Numbered from the stretch's first letter, positions 21,222 to 31,070 are shown. The stretch: 31,125 nt of DNA from Acanthamoeba lenticulata (GCA_002179805.1 NAVB01001187.1:1-31125), one strand, 5' to 3'. Made by a program: numbers and translations. Notes: generated by a model from the sequence alone, not told the origin.

Positions 21222-22077
21222 CTAGCTCCAGTGCCCAGGCCGCAGGCTACCGGCGTCGCCGCTGCCGCTCGGCTGTCGCGTCAGTCGCTGCCACCAGCCG
21301 CACTCGGCCACGCCTTCGGGCACCATTGTAGGCTGTGGCATGTGGTGGTCGTATGTCGCTGTCGGCCGCAGGCGCGGCGATCCTCCCGTCTTCGGCACCA
21401 TCATCGGCCTCGTCGTCATCGTTGGCGTTGTTGTGGTAGGCGTGGCCCACGACGGGTCGCGCTCCACCACGAGGTCGGTGTAGTGGCGCTCGAGCGGTTG
21501 AGCGTGAACTAGCGGAAGCGACGGCCCGAAATCCCGCTGAGTCGTCTCTGGCAGTGGAGCGGTCGAGGACAGCGGAGAGGAAGCCGACGAAGAGGACGAG
21601 GAGGACGATGACGACGACGAGGAGGAGGAGGGCGAGAAGGTCAATGGCGACGTGCCGTCGGGGGTCTGCCCAAGTGCTGGTTGAAGGGGCCGGTCGGCGC
21701 GCAGGCGGAGGCCGATCCAGTGCTGCTTGACGTTGATCCGGGGGCCGAGCCGACGAGACCGTACTCCAGGGAAGGCGCGCCGGACGAGCTTGCCCAGCAT
21801 GGGCCGATTGAAGGGCAAGGTGGAGGTCTCGCGGCACGTGTGGAGGTAGGCCTGGTAAACGGCTTCCTTGCTCAACGTGGCGTCATCTAGGTCGGAGTGA
21901 TCACCCAGGGCGCACTGGTCGAGCTCGAACTGCTGCTTCAGCCTGCGGCAGGCAGCAAAGGATGACATGAGAAGATGGTGGCCAAGGATCCGGTGGGCAG
22001 GAGGTGACGAACCAAAGCAACACCTGGCAAGTATGCAGCTTGCGCTCAAGGGCAGGCAACTTGCTGGGGCTGGCCAT
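21222..22077 (-). CDS. RFX-like winged-helix DNA-binding protein A
   Basis: Exons on the minus strand are 22024-22077 and 21222-21935, giving 255 residues. The start ATG at 22077 opens MASPSKLPALERKLHTCQ. Residues 38-97 match the RFX DNA-binding domain: 'LSKEAVYQAYLHTC', 'LPFNRPMLGKLVRRAFPGV' and 'RSRRLGPRINVKQHWIGLRL'. The RRLGxR core and G93 are kept, but the usual SKYHYYG reads VKQHWIG, so recognition may differ. Animal RFX proteins bind X-box DNA and control ciliary or MHC genes; an amoeba without cilia must use it otherwise. A Ser run of about 19 residues and a Thr-rich tail follow, with 'PLERHYTD' shared with protein B. The acceptor is ambiguous: CAG|GCTGAAG|CAG offers two sites, and only the second matches the phase of the donor at 22023. 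It lacks the dimerisation region of animal RFX. Confidence 0.72.
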
Positions 22078-22643
22078 CTGGAACTTGTCGACTTGTTGTT
22101 TTGGTACAACACTTGGTGCAGTTGGCCAAACTCGCGAAGGGGGAGGCCTTTTGCGACAAGAGGAAGTCGCGCTAGATTGGATCGGTCTGCAAATCTTGAC
22201 GCGAATCTACCCGAGGCGAGCGGCGGGCAGTTGACGTGACTTGGGAGGCAGCAGATAAATAACAATAGGGCAGCGCTCAAGCAACTGGGAGTTGCGCGGT
22301 ACCTCAGCAATTTTACCAAAAGACGAGGCCAAGTAGGGTCGAGGGTAAAGTGGGTCTGCGTGAAGAAGGGATTGTGAGTTGGGCAAGGCATGGGGCTGTG
22401 GCTCCTGTCTGCTCGAGTCAAGGCTCGTCAACGTCGTTCATTCCCAAGAAGCCTTCCGGTTGCCAAATTCGTTCGACAAGAGCGAGCACGACAGGAGAGA
22501 CTCAACCAGCTTTCTTGCTCTCTTTCGGTCGAGAATGCAGCTCGGCACAACAGGCAGCTCCTGGAATGCATATTTGGTTCAAGAAGGAATGACGCCCAGC
22601 GCTGGAATTTCTGTCATTTCTTCCTCGCCCCAGACACGCATTG
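22078..22643. other. Gap between the two RFX-like genes
   Basis: This region holds the promoter of gene A and the 3' flank of gene B. The open frames crossing it in both directions have no recognisable domain and look like chance. I see nothing else firm here. Confidence 0.45.
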
Positions 22644-24247
22644 TCACAGATTTGACGGCGGTCGCTGGCGCAAGGAACCTGGCTGTTTCGTCACGTCGAG
22701 GTCAACGGGGATGCGGGCGAGCGGGACCGGCGGTGGCTGCGCGATGAACCCCGGCGACGGGGCTGGCTGTTGCTGTGTGGGGCAGATGACGGTGCTCTCG
22801 GCCGTGGTTGTGGTTTCCGTTGGGTGCGGCGTCGACTTGTCCATCACGACCTGGTGGTGGCGGGGAAAGGACGGCGTTGTCGAGGTTGTGGTCGACGTCG
22901 ACGTCACCGTCGTCAGCGGCCGCGGCGGCGGTGGCAGGCGCTGGAGGCGCACGTGGGCGTGGAGCAGGTCGAGCCCCTCGGAGTCCTGGCCGCTCAGCTG
23001 CGCGCGATGTCGATGTTTCGTCTGTTCAGGTTGCTGCTGCTGCAGTTTCTGTTTTTGCTTTTGCTGTTGCTCTTGTGGCTGTTGGTCGAGAGGCACGATG
23101 CTCGGGCCGTAGGAAAAGCTGGCGCGGAGCTGACGCAGCTCCTCCTCGAGCTCGTTCTGCTGGTCGGGCCGGAGCGCCTCCGGCGGCGCGTCGATGTAAT
23201 GGCGCTCGAGCGGCCGAGGCGGCGGCCCGGTGCCCGCCTCCCAGGAAAAGAGCTGCCCGTCGTCGACGAGCTCCAGCTCGAGCTCGGTCTGACTGCCCGG
23301 CGCCGCCGCCGATGGGGTCGGCGTCGGCCGAGCGTCAAAGGCGGACGGCGAGGGGCCGCCGCCGACAGGCCGGATGGCCCGCAGGTGGTCGAATACCGGT
23401 GGCGTCAGTATGCTCTCCAGCAGGACTGGCATCGAGTGGCGCCGCAAGGCGGACGGTGGCTCCTCTGCACAATGCACCATCGTGGTGATCGAGCTCGGCT
23501 CGGCGAACCACGAGGTGGCTCTCGCGGCCGAGTCTTCTGGTGTGTGAGCGGCACCAAAGGCCGAAGACGTCGATGACGTCGTCGTCGTCGTCGTTGAGGT
23601 CGATGTCGACGTTGCGGCCGGGTCGCTGGTGGGGACTGGGTCGGCCGCCACCACCGCCGTGGGGAGGTTGTCCGAGCCCGAGCCCGGGCGCAGGCGGAGG
23701 CCGACCCAGTGCTGCTTGACGTTGGTGCGGGGGCCGCGCCGCCGGGACTGGACGCTGGGGAAGGCGCGTCGCACCATCTTGCCCAGCACAGGCCGTGAAA
23801 AGAGCGGCACCGCGGCGGCCTCGCGGCACATGTGGAGATAGGCCTGGTAAACGACTTCCTTGCTCAACGTCACGTCGTCGGTGTCGGCATCGTCCTCGCG
23901 CAGGGCTTCTCCGTCGAGCTCAAACTGCTGCTTTAGCCTACAGCAGATGCGCACCCCCCGCCCCAACGCCACTCCCGACGTGCACCGCCTCGGGGTCACC
24001 ATCAGCGACAGATTTACTCTAAAAGAGAAGAGGGCAAAACGAGAAGAAGATAAAAAAACAAAAAATCTTTACAAGATGACGAAGGAGAGTGGATGTAGAG
24101 GGTCGGCAGGGGTGCGGGGGGGGGGGCGCCTTCCTCAAGATGCGAAAGATTTTAAAAGTAACAGATTTGTTCTTGAGGTAGGGAGGCGCACCACAGGATG
24201 ACCTTGCACGTATGTAACTTGCGCTCGAGGAGAGCTAGATCGCTCAT
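22644..24247 (-). CDS. RFX-like winged-helix DNA-binding protein B
   Basis: Exons on the minus strand are 24203-24247 and 22644-23930, giving 443 residues. The first exon encodes MSDLALLERKLHTCK, close to gene A, and the intron is at the same place. Residues about 37-95 match an RFX domain: 'LSKEVVYQAYLHMC', 'LFSRPVLGKMVRRAFPSV' and 'QSRRRGPRTNVKQHWVGLRL'. As in A, the SKYHYYG element is VKQHWVG; here RRLG is also RRRG. The tail is long and low complexity, with Thr/Ser runs, an acidic helix ('LRPDQQNELEEELRQLRASF'), a Gln/Lys run and the conserved 'PLERHYID'. It is probably nuclear. The 272-nt intron is much longer than the window's norm and holds an 11-base G run (C on the sense strand). The tandem, same-strand arrangement with A points to duplication followed by divergence. 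Confidence 0.74.
24116..24126 (+). repeat. G11 homopolymer in the intron of RFX-like gene B
   Basis: Eleven G in a row on the plus strand (C on the transcript) lie within the intron 23931-24202. This is the longest G run in the window. Confidence 0.8.
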
Positions 24248-24938
24248 ACGTTTGCAACTCCAGTGCGAGCTGCTTGGATTCGATGCAGTCTCTGTTCGTC
24301 CCTCCGCCGCTGACGACGATCCCTCAACAACGATTCTTGTCCGGATGCCGAGGTCGCCGAACGAGTAGCCGACGCGAGGTGCAACAAAGAGCCGCGCGAC
24401 AAAACACTCCTTGCTGGAGGTAAACCGTAGCAGGCGGCGTGGTGGGGTTGAAAGGCAAGTCGCAGGGATGGGGGTCCAAAGCAGCACGCAAGGGAAAGGT
24501 TGGCCCAACCAAGCCTCGACAACCCCGACTCGGCGAGGCGGAGAAACTTCTTTCTTGGAGGCCTCTGGGACGATGAAGAAAGGAGGCAGCGGCGCGCGTG
24601 AACAAGCCTGCCTCAGGCTTTGCGCACACAACAGCTCGGAAGGGCTGTCTGGAACGCAACTAAGAATACCAACCACGAGAAGTCAGGAGAAGCACGCCGA
24701 CGGAACAGAGACCGCATCGGGTGTAAGTCGTTCACCAGGACCAGGAAATGGGCAACTGACAGCCACACTCTTTTTCCAGTCATCGGAGATAGACTAGTTG
24801 TCAGGAATGAAGCTCTGTGCATTCCAGGTAAGGCTCTGGAACTACGTTCCGTTTTTCCGCTCAAATATGCAATAAATTTGTGGTATGTGCAAGAAGAATG
24901 AGAAGAATGCTATTCACAAGGACACAAGCAAGAGGAGC
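24248..24938. other. Long spacer between RFX-like gene B and Rab5
   Basis: This 691-bp stretch should hold the promoter of RFX-like gene B and the 3' flank of Rab5. Open frames of 80-170 codons exist on both strands but show no domain or coherent splice pattern. An unseen 5' UTR exon is possible. Confidence 0.4.
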
Positions 24939-26018
24939 TCAGCATGAGCAACCACTTTCCTGGGGAGGAACCGAGCCCTGGGCGAGGTTCAGCGGCTTGG
25001 CCTTGAGCTCAGCTGACTGCGTCTCCAGGTCTCTTTCGAGACTTGTCGGGATCACCCGAGCTGCGCAAGAGATCGCGGGATGAGAACAGATGTGAATTGG
25101 CCGGGGAGGGGAGGAGACGAACCAAGAGCGAGGAAGACCTCGTTGACGTTGTGCGCGTTCTTGGCCGACGTCTCAAAGAAGAGCAGATCCTGCGACTGCG
25201 CGTAGGCTTGGGCCTCCTCCCTGTGAATACAGTGTAAGTCGCGGTACAAAAAACCCCCCCAAAAATAAAGAAGAATTGACCACTAAAGCTCTCTGTTGAT
25301 GATCAACTAAATAAAATAGGTAGCGAGCAACGTACGTGGAGACCTGCCTGAAGTCAGACAAGTCGGCCTTGTTGCCAGTCAACGCGATTACCACCTGTAG
25401 CAAAGGTAAGCGATAAAAATGTGGAAAGAGTGCTGGGTGCTGGAGGGTGGGCGAAGTGGAGAGGGCGGCAGGTGACCTTGCGGCCGAGGTGCTCGCGGAG
25501 CTCGTTGATCCACATCTTAGCCCGGTCAAACGAGGTGCTGCTCGTGATGTCGTACACGACGATGGCGCCGTGCGACCCCCTGATGTGGCTCGCGAGGGTG
25601 AGCTCGACGACGCGACGATGACGAGGAAGACGATGATGGCGTACCGGTAGTACATGGGTGCGAGGCTGTTGTACCGCTCTTGGCCCGCCGTGTCCTACGT
25701 GGACCATGAGCAGATGAAACAAACAAAGGACGAAGGTGAGCACACTTAAGAGTGGAGGAAGGCAAGAGACCACGCACCCAAATCTCAAACTTTACGGTGG
25801 TGTCATCGACAACGACCGTCTGCGTCAAGAAGGCAGCTGCCGTAATTTGTAAGATGGCAGAAATATTAAACGGTCAAGAGCAGGAAGAAGGAGGTACCGC
25901 CAATCGTGCTCTCCTGGAATTCGTTGAACTTGCCCTTGACGAAGCGAATCACGAGAGTAGATTTGCCCACGCCAGATTCACCCAGGAGCACAAGCTTGTG
26001 GTGTCGGACTCGATTCAT
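24939..26018 (-). CDS. RAB5: Rab5 early-endosome small GTPase
   Basis: Seven minus-strand exons are 25898-26018, 25778-25836, 25645-25694, 25477-25579, 25336-25394, 25123-25220 and 24939-25060, giving 203 residues. The start ATG at 26018 opens [20 protein letters not shown], with the P-loop at 13-20. Rab5 marks are very clear: '[20 protein letters not shown]', '[20 protein letters not shown]', 'LAPMYYRG', 'AIVVYDIT', 'GNKADL' and 'FFETSAKN'. The catalytic Gln is present (Gln65). The C-terminus ends GCSC, a CXC-type prenylation signal rather than the CCxx of animal Rab5. Rab5 directs early-endosome fusion and phagosome maturation with EEA1-like effectors. The N-terminus is shorter than in human Rab5A. 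The gene lies on the same strand as the Rab32-like gene but they are not tandem duplicates. Confidence 0.96.
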
Positions 26019-26280
26019 TCTGCTTCCTTTTGGCGACTATCAGCAAACCTTCCAGATGCAAATTGGAAAAACCAGAGTACGCCTCACCCTACGTAAACGA
26101 GGTTTCGAATGGGTTGTATTTGCGCTCTAAATCGGTGGTGCTTTGTAGATGATTACAACACGGCTGAGTTTAAATTTCTTTTTCATTTCTTGCGAGTTTT
26201 AGGCTCTGCATTCTTTGAATCGTTTTCTCAGTTGTTCCGCAGAAGCCCGTTGAAGCGGCGTGTTCATGACTCGGAAAGTG

Positions 26281-28641
26281 TCACCACCTCAAGTGCCACC
26301 AGCGACCAAAGGGTACGCTGGCGAAGACAGTGGATGAAGCGCTTGCCTGTGGTGGCGGAGGGGGTGCCACATAGGCGCAGGGTCGTTCGACGATGGCGGG
26401 ATCCGGCAGGCCGGTGGTGTTGGCCTGGTTGCTGTTGAGGATGACGTGGTCGGCACCCGAGGAGACGGCCACAGGACCGCCCGCCGAGATCGAATTGATG
26501 CGGTTGTGCTCCACCACGACGTCCGACACGTTGGTGGCCACGGTGATGAGCCCTCGCTGCTGGATCACGTTGTGCCGGACGACCATCACGCGGATGAACG
26601 GGCCCGAGAGCCTGCTGCTCTGGCTTGTGATGGACGTGATGCCGCCCGTGCAGTTTACGAGCCGGTTGTGGTGGATCTCGTTGAAGTAGGACGGCTGGAC
26701 ACCCGCCTGGTACTCGCGGCCGTGCAGGTTGAGCCCGCCCGGCCCGTTGTTGAGCTGCGTCGGGATGGGGATCATGTGGCGGAGCGTGTTGTAGGACCAC
26801 ACCGACAGCATCTGGACGCCATAGGACTGGACCACGGAGCCTTCCTCGAACAGATTGCCGCTGATGATGACGTCGCCGCGGTAGGCCACGATGGAGACCA
26901 GCGCGTTGGGCTCCAGCGAGGCCGCCAGCGGGTGCGCCAGGGTCATCGACCTGTTGGACGAGAAGGCAACGATGCGGCCGAGCTGGCCGGCGCCCTTGCC
27001 GTTGGTGAAGATGGCCACCTGCCCGCGAAGCGTGGGCAGCGTGGACGTGATGTTGGCTTCGGAGGAGAGCTGCAGCGAGGTGCCCTCCACCGACGCGACG
27101 GTGCCCCAGTAGGCCCCTCGGGGACCGTCCCCCGTCCACGACTCCATGAAGCGGCCCTCGTGGTTGTCCCGCTGGCAGTTGCGCACGAAGCCCACCCTTT
27201 CGCTGCGCGTCGTGCCGTAGAGGGTGTTGAAGCCGCTTCCAGCCACGCTCGTATTGCCGGGCGCCTTGTAGCTGTTGAACTCGTTGCCCTCCCACACGAA
27301 CGAGGCCCCGCCCGTAATCGCGTAGCCTGGGCAGTTGGTGTCCCAACGGACCCGCAGCAGCCGAAAGTACTGCACGTCCTTTGCCCACAGCAAGTACTGC
27401 AGCGGGTAGGCCTGCGAGTAAGGGTCGCCTCGCACATGGATGTAGCTGTCGGCGATGGTGACGTCGTCGCTGCCCACGTACAGGGCATTGCTGAGCGGTT
27501 CCAGCGTGTCGAGCCTCACGACGATGCGCTGCACGACGCTGCCGGGGGCGTTGACAAGCCCAAGGAAACCCTTAGCGTAGGCTGAGGTGACCTCGAAGCC
27601 GATGTCCTCGATCTTGATGGGGCCGTCGATCGATGTGACCAAGCGACTGCTGGGGATGGCCGTGGCAGAGTTCTTGGCCCAGACCAGTCTCGACACGTTG
27701 GGGCCGTCGCCGCGGAGGACCACGTCCGCGCCCAGCTTGACGTACTCGCGGTCGGCCATCTGGATGTCGGGCCCGGCCGAAACGTAGACAACGGCCCCGC
27801 CAGAGACCTGGTTGGCAGCTTGCACGGCTCGGGTCACGTTTCCCCCAAACTGGCGCCGAACGTCCATCACCCGGCCTGTGTTGTTGGGGTAGAATCCGGC
27901 CTCCCCCGGCCACACCTTGGCTGGGGTCACCGCGAGGGTGAGCAGATCGCCGTCCCTCGAGTGGGTCGTCTCTGGGAAGCCCTGCGCAAGCTGCAGGGCG
28001 TTGGACACGGAGACAGAGTAGTTGCCCAGGGGCAAGTCGGTCGGCAGGTCGACGCGCAGGTCGTGGCAGCTGGCCGTCACCCGCCCGTCGCTGAACGTGT
28101 AAGTGCGGGCAGGCTGGCTCAGGGACCTGAGCGTCACGGCCGTGCCGCTGGTGGTCAGCGGCTCCGCCGTTGAGACGCACTCGCCCTCGGCAAAGGCCAT
28201 TGCGCGGCCAAACAGCCGGAGCTCGCCTCCAGGGGTGCTGCCGGCCGAACCTGCGTCGCCGTGAGTCCAGGCCACCTCGGCGGCGTTGAGGAAGTACGGG
28301 CCCGAGCACGCAGAGGCTGCGCCATCGGTACACAGCGTGTAGCGGTAGACGGACAGCGGCCAGTCGCCCGGGATGCGGAACTTGACCGAGTGGTCCCACT
28401 TCTGCAAGGCGGGCAACGTGGAACAGCTGCTGGACGAGGAAGCGGGCGGGGTTGAGCAGACGGTCACGCTGGAGGTGAAGTTGAGTCCACTACCGTAGAC
28501 GAGGGCGGTGTCGTTGGGGCTGACGGGGATGGACGACCAGAGAAAAACAGGCGCAGTTGCGCTTTCTGATGGCGTGAAGAAGACACCCACCAAGACGAGG
28601 AAAACAGACACTAGGTGGAACTCACGTTGTTTGGCCAACAT
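26281..28641 (-). CDS. Secreted right-handed parallel beta-helix protein (carbohydrate-active-like)
   Basis: This is a single uninterrupted frame of 786 residues when started at the ATG at 28641, which opens a clear signal peptide (hydrophobic 'FHLVSVFLVLVGVFFTPSES'). An upstream in-frame ATG at 28713 would give 810. After an N-terminal domain of about 200 residues with paired Cys, the segment from about 260 shows 'GGNVTRAVQAANQVSGGAVV' followed by 'YVSAGPDIQM', the start typical of pectate-lyase-like beta helices. Many short turns follow, such as 'NALYVGSDDVTIADSYIHV', 'DVIISGNLFEEG', 'YFNEIHHNRLVNCTGGI', 'IRVMVVRHNVIQQRG' and 'VVVEHNRINSIS'. Such proteins usually bind or cut polysaccharides outside the cell or in phagosomes; the substrate and catalytic residues are not identified. 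Many N-glycosylation sites are present. The lack of introns contrasts with every long neighbour and could reflect gene transfer or retroposition. Confidence 0.87.
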   Translation of the reverse strand: MLAKQREFHLVSVFLVLVGVFFTPSESATAPVFLWSSIPVSPNDTALVYGSGLNFTSSVTVCSTPPASSSSSCSTLPALQKWDHSVKFRIPGDWPLSVYRYTLCTDGAASACSGPYFLNAAEVAWTHGDAGSAGSTPGGELRLFGRAMAFAEGECVSTAEPLTTSGTAVTLRSLSQPARTYTFSDGRVTASCHDLRVDLPTDLPLGNYSVSVSNALQLAQGFPETTHSRDGDLLTLAVTPAKVWPGEAGFYPNNTGRVMDVRRQFGGNVTRAVQAANQVSGGAVVYVSAGPDIQMADREYVKLGADVVLRGDGPNVSRLVWAKNSATAIPSSRLVTSIDGPIKIEDIGFEVTSAYAKGFLGLVNAPGSVVQRIVVRLDTLEPLSNALYVGSDDVTIADSYIHVRGDPYSQAYPLQYLLWAKDVQYFRLLRVRWDTNCPGYAITGGASFVWEGNEFNSYKAPGNTSVAGSGFNTLYGTTRSERVGFVRNCQRDNHEGRFMESWTGDGPRGAYWGTVASVEGTSLQLSSEANITSTLPTLRGQVAIFTNGKGAGQLGRIVAFSSNRSMTLAHPLAASLEPNALVSIVAYRGDVIISGNLFEEGSVVQSYGVQMLSVWSYNTLRHMIPIPTQLNNGPGGLNLHGREYQAGVQPSYFNEIHHNRLVNCTGGITSITSQSSRLSGPFIRVMVVRHNVIQQRGLITVATNVSDVVVEHNRINSISAGGPVAVSSGADHVILNSNQANTTGLPDPAIVERPCAYVAPPPPPQASASSTVFASVPFGRWWHLRW

Positions 28642-28869
28642 GACGTTGCGCACAGAGGATTGAAAGAACAAAAGGGAATGAGCCCCAAACGCATAAAATT
28701 GCTTGCGCGGCATTGGTTGCGCCAACTACGAGATCTTGGGCTTCCTTCAAGCTCTTTGTGGTTAATCCTCTTGAACAGGTCATTCTCGCTTACCTCATGT
28801 TGGAATTCCCATTTCAGACCGAAGGAAGTCGCGCTGGCCAAGGCACGTGACTTGACGTTTTTTAATTAT
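28642..28869. promoter_or_regulatory. Upstream region of the beta-helix gene
   Basis: This 228-bp stretch lies upstream of the preferred start at 28641. It contains a short in-frame extension to 28713 and then noncoding sequence ending in an AT-rich block (28858-28880). It presumably carries the promoter; no motif is firm. Confidence 0.35.
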
Positions 28870-29256
28870 TTATTAATGTACCCAAAGGTTGTGGACCAAA
28901 TTCAGAGGTCGTCGCAGTGCGCCCACTGAAGCACGTCCAAGTGCCCCCTCCTCCGCATAGTTGCATGTCCACTCGTCCCATGGGCAGCCGTTGGCACGCG
29001 CCCAATGGAATATGGCCAAATGGCCTCCCTCGACCGCCTTGGTGCAGGCCCACTCATCCCATTGGCCTGTGCCCACTAGAGCGCGCCCAAGCGGTGTCCT
29101 CTCATTGCTGTGCTACAACTTGTTGAAATGCACCCACTGCAGGGTGTAGAGGTGGCCTGCCATGGCTTGACTGCAGTAAAGCTGCACTGCCAGGGCAGTC
29201 CAGCCCACTTCAGGGCCCACTGGATAACTAGCTCCCTTGGACCACTGCTCTGGGGC
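28870..29256 (-). pseudogene. Decayed ankyrin-type repeat fragment, second copy
   Basis: On the minus strand one frame reads 'GQWDEWACTKAVEGGHLAIF' then 'HWARANGCPWDEWTCNYAEEG', nearly two full repeat units. Beyond that a one- or two-base shift moves the next unit ('HLDVLQWAHCDDL') to another frame, and the upstream part is broken by stops. It is the same family as 15150-15485 but better preserved. No start, splice pattern or promoter is visible. These repeats are abundant in Acanthamoeba and in giant DNA viruses of amoebae. Direction of transfer cannot be judged. It sits between the signal-peptide end of the beta-helix gene and the 3' end of the GH3 gene. Confidence 0.78.
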
Positions 29257-29463
29257 ATTGAGCCACATAGCCTAAGGAATACAAAAAACAGGAGATTGCA
29301 TAGACTGAGAAAAAGAACACCTCCACAATGGCAGGTACATGCTTGATCAGGAGGTGTGTAGCAAGGATTGGGATGCTTTCCTTCCGGTCACTAAAGACAC
29401 AAACTTTGTTGTTGGGGATTGTTTTGTTCACCAACCTAAAGCAGCTAAAGGAGGGAAGGTTCA
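29257..29463. other. 3' flank of the GH3 gene
   Basis: This noncoding sequence follows the GH3 stop at 29464 (minus strand) and joins the ankyrin-type remnant. I see no exon or repeat. Confidence 0.4.
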
Positions 29464-31070
29464 TTACAGGACGGCAAAGGTGACCGCGGGACCGACCACC
29501 TCAACAGAGTGGACTAACTTGCCGTCGCCCACACCCACCTCGATCTGTGGCGTCACGAAAGGGTGAGCTTATCACGAAACACCAGACAAAAAGAAATAAA
29601 TTCATAAATTCATAAATAAATAATAAAACGCACGTGGTAGACGCCCGGGTGGATCGTCTTCTGCAGGCCGTCAGTCGCAGCGGCGGCAAATGCGTCCACG
29701 CCAGTGTCAAAGAAGAGCTCCCTCGACTCGCCTGCTCGCACAACACAGACATGAATGCCATCAACAAGGGCGACCTACGTCGTCCCGTGGGCAATGTGCG
29801 CGCGCAACAAAGCAAACACGTGCCTGGGCGGAGGTGGATGCGCCGGAAGGCAAAGAGCTGCTTGCGCGGACCGCGCACGTCGCTGTCGCGCAAGACAAAG
29901 GCCAGCACGACTTCATCGCCCGCGACGGGCCCCACGTTGGTCACCTGCACCCGGAAGGCCACGCGCGCCTCGCCGCCGACCGCGTTGGTCTTGAGGACGA
30001 GGGGCGCCGGGGCGTCGAGCCAGTTGGTCCTGAAGGTCGTGTAGCTCAGGCCGAACCCAAACTCCCACAGGGGCGTCTGGCCAACCAATCACATTCATTC
30101 TCGTCAGCATCAACACCAACATGAAGACGATGACCACACGGTAAGACGAGGACGTACGGGGCCGGTGTAGTAGCGGTACGTGCGGCCTGGGTTGCCGCCG
30201 CCGGCGCGCATGCTCATGTTGGTCAGCGGCACCATGTCCACGTACTCCTTGGGGTACACCGTCACCGGCAGCCGTCCTGCGAAAATAAAAAATATTTTTT
30301 AATTCAAACCAATTTTTTATAAAATGGACAGCCATGTTGGACGTACCGCCGGGATTGTAGTCGCCGAAGAGGACGTCAGCGATGGCGAAGCCGCCGTTCT
30401 CGCCCGGGTAGAAGCAGTCGACGATGGCCGGCACGTTGCTCTTGATCCACTCGACCGCCACCGCCCCGCCGTGCATCAACACGACCACCTGCACCATCAA
30501 GATAAATTAATTTTCAGTGAGAGTGATTGTTGAAAAATAAAATAAAGAGAAAAAGATAAAGAAGAAATTAATTCAACGCTGATTGGTTGGTGCCGCGACG
30601 TACGGTGGGAGTGTTGGTGGCGACGATGGCCTTGATGAGGTCATCCTGCACGCCAGGGAGCGTGATGTCGACGCGGTCGTGGCCCTCGCTCTCGACCTCC
30701 TCGCTGAGGCCCAACACGACGATCGCCACCTCTGCGACGCGGCACCATCACAACAGCACGCAATTTATTGGTCGTTTTTTTAATAAGTATATGAAAAAGA
30801 AGATGTTTATGTTAATGTTGTGGCGTACCGGCATTGGCAGCGGCCTTCACTGCTTCGGGGAGGCCGGACCTGTTGGCGGTGTTCCAATCGCAACCTGACG
30901 ACAACCATCAGGTCGCTATCATCAACCTGTTGGAGGTCTACATGTACACGGTCGGGCATACCTTGGTGGTAGCTGACCACAGCGTGGGGCAGCTTGGCCT
31001 TGATGGCCAAGTACGGCGACGTGATGCAGTTGTAGGTGTTGTCGTGGCATCGCGATCCGTAATAATTTCC
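29464..31070 (-). CDS. Glycoside hydrolase family 3 beta-glucosidase/xylosidase, C-terminal part (5' end outside the window)
   Basis: Minus-strand exons are 30962-31070, 30829-30894, 30604-30731, 30347-30488, 30158-30276, 29824-30076, 29634-29731 and 29464-29544. The last 330 or so residues are present, and the window ends inside the intron before them. The part begins at 'GNYYGSRC', typical of the second (C) domain of GH3 enzymes. Then come '[13 protein letters not shown]', where the EGHDR segment includes the region of the acid/base residue in many members, and '[20 protein letters not shown]', a strong family mark. '[14 protein letters not shown]' follows, then a fibronectin-III-like domain ('[16 protein letters not shown]', '[15 protein letters not shown]'). 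It would release glucose or xylose from plant or bacterial glycans, probably secreted or lysosomal. Specificity cannot be told without the N-terminal nucleophile domain. The intron 29732-29823 uses a GC donor (CAG|GCACGTG). Confidence 0.92.
29732..29823 (-). other. GC-AG intron in the GH3 gene
   Basis: The junction reads CGCCCAG|GCACGTG...GCGAGCAG|GCGAGTC. Splicing gives '[16 protein letters not shown]', which fits the fn3-like domain of GH3 enzymes. No GT donor of the right phase fits without deleting that conserved part. Confidence 0.8.

Noticed and set aside
22808..23576. Plus-strand frames of 226 and 268 codons over RFX-like gene B
   Set aside because: They are Arg/Leu-rich mirrors of the Gln/Pro/Thr-rich tail and have no recognisable domain.
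24152..24864. Several 80-170 codon frames between RFX-like gene B and Rab5
   Set aside because: They overlap each other on both strands, with no motifs or splice logic.
26446..27585. Long open frame (379 codons) on the plus strand across the beta-helix gene
   Set aside because: It is antisense to a clear signal-peptide protein and arises from GC-rich third positions. It has no domain.
30281..30320. AT-rich stretches near the right end as a possible origin or mobile element edge
   Set aside because: They fall exactly inside GH3 introns and look like the other T-rich introns.
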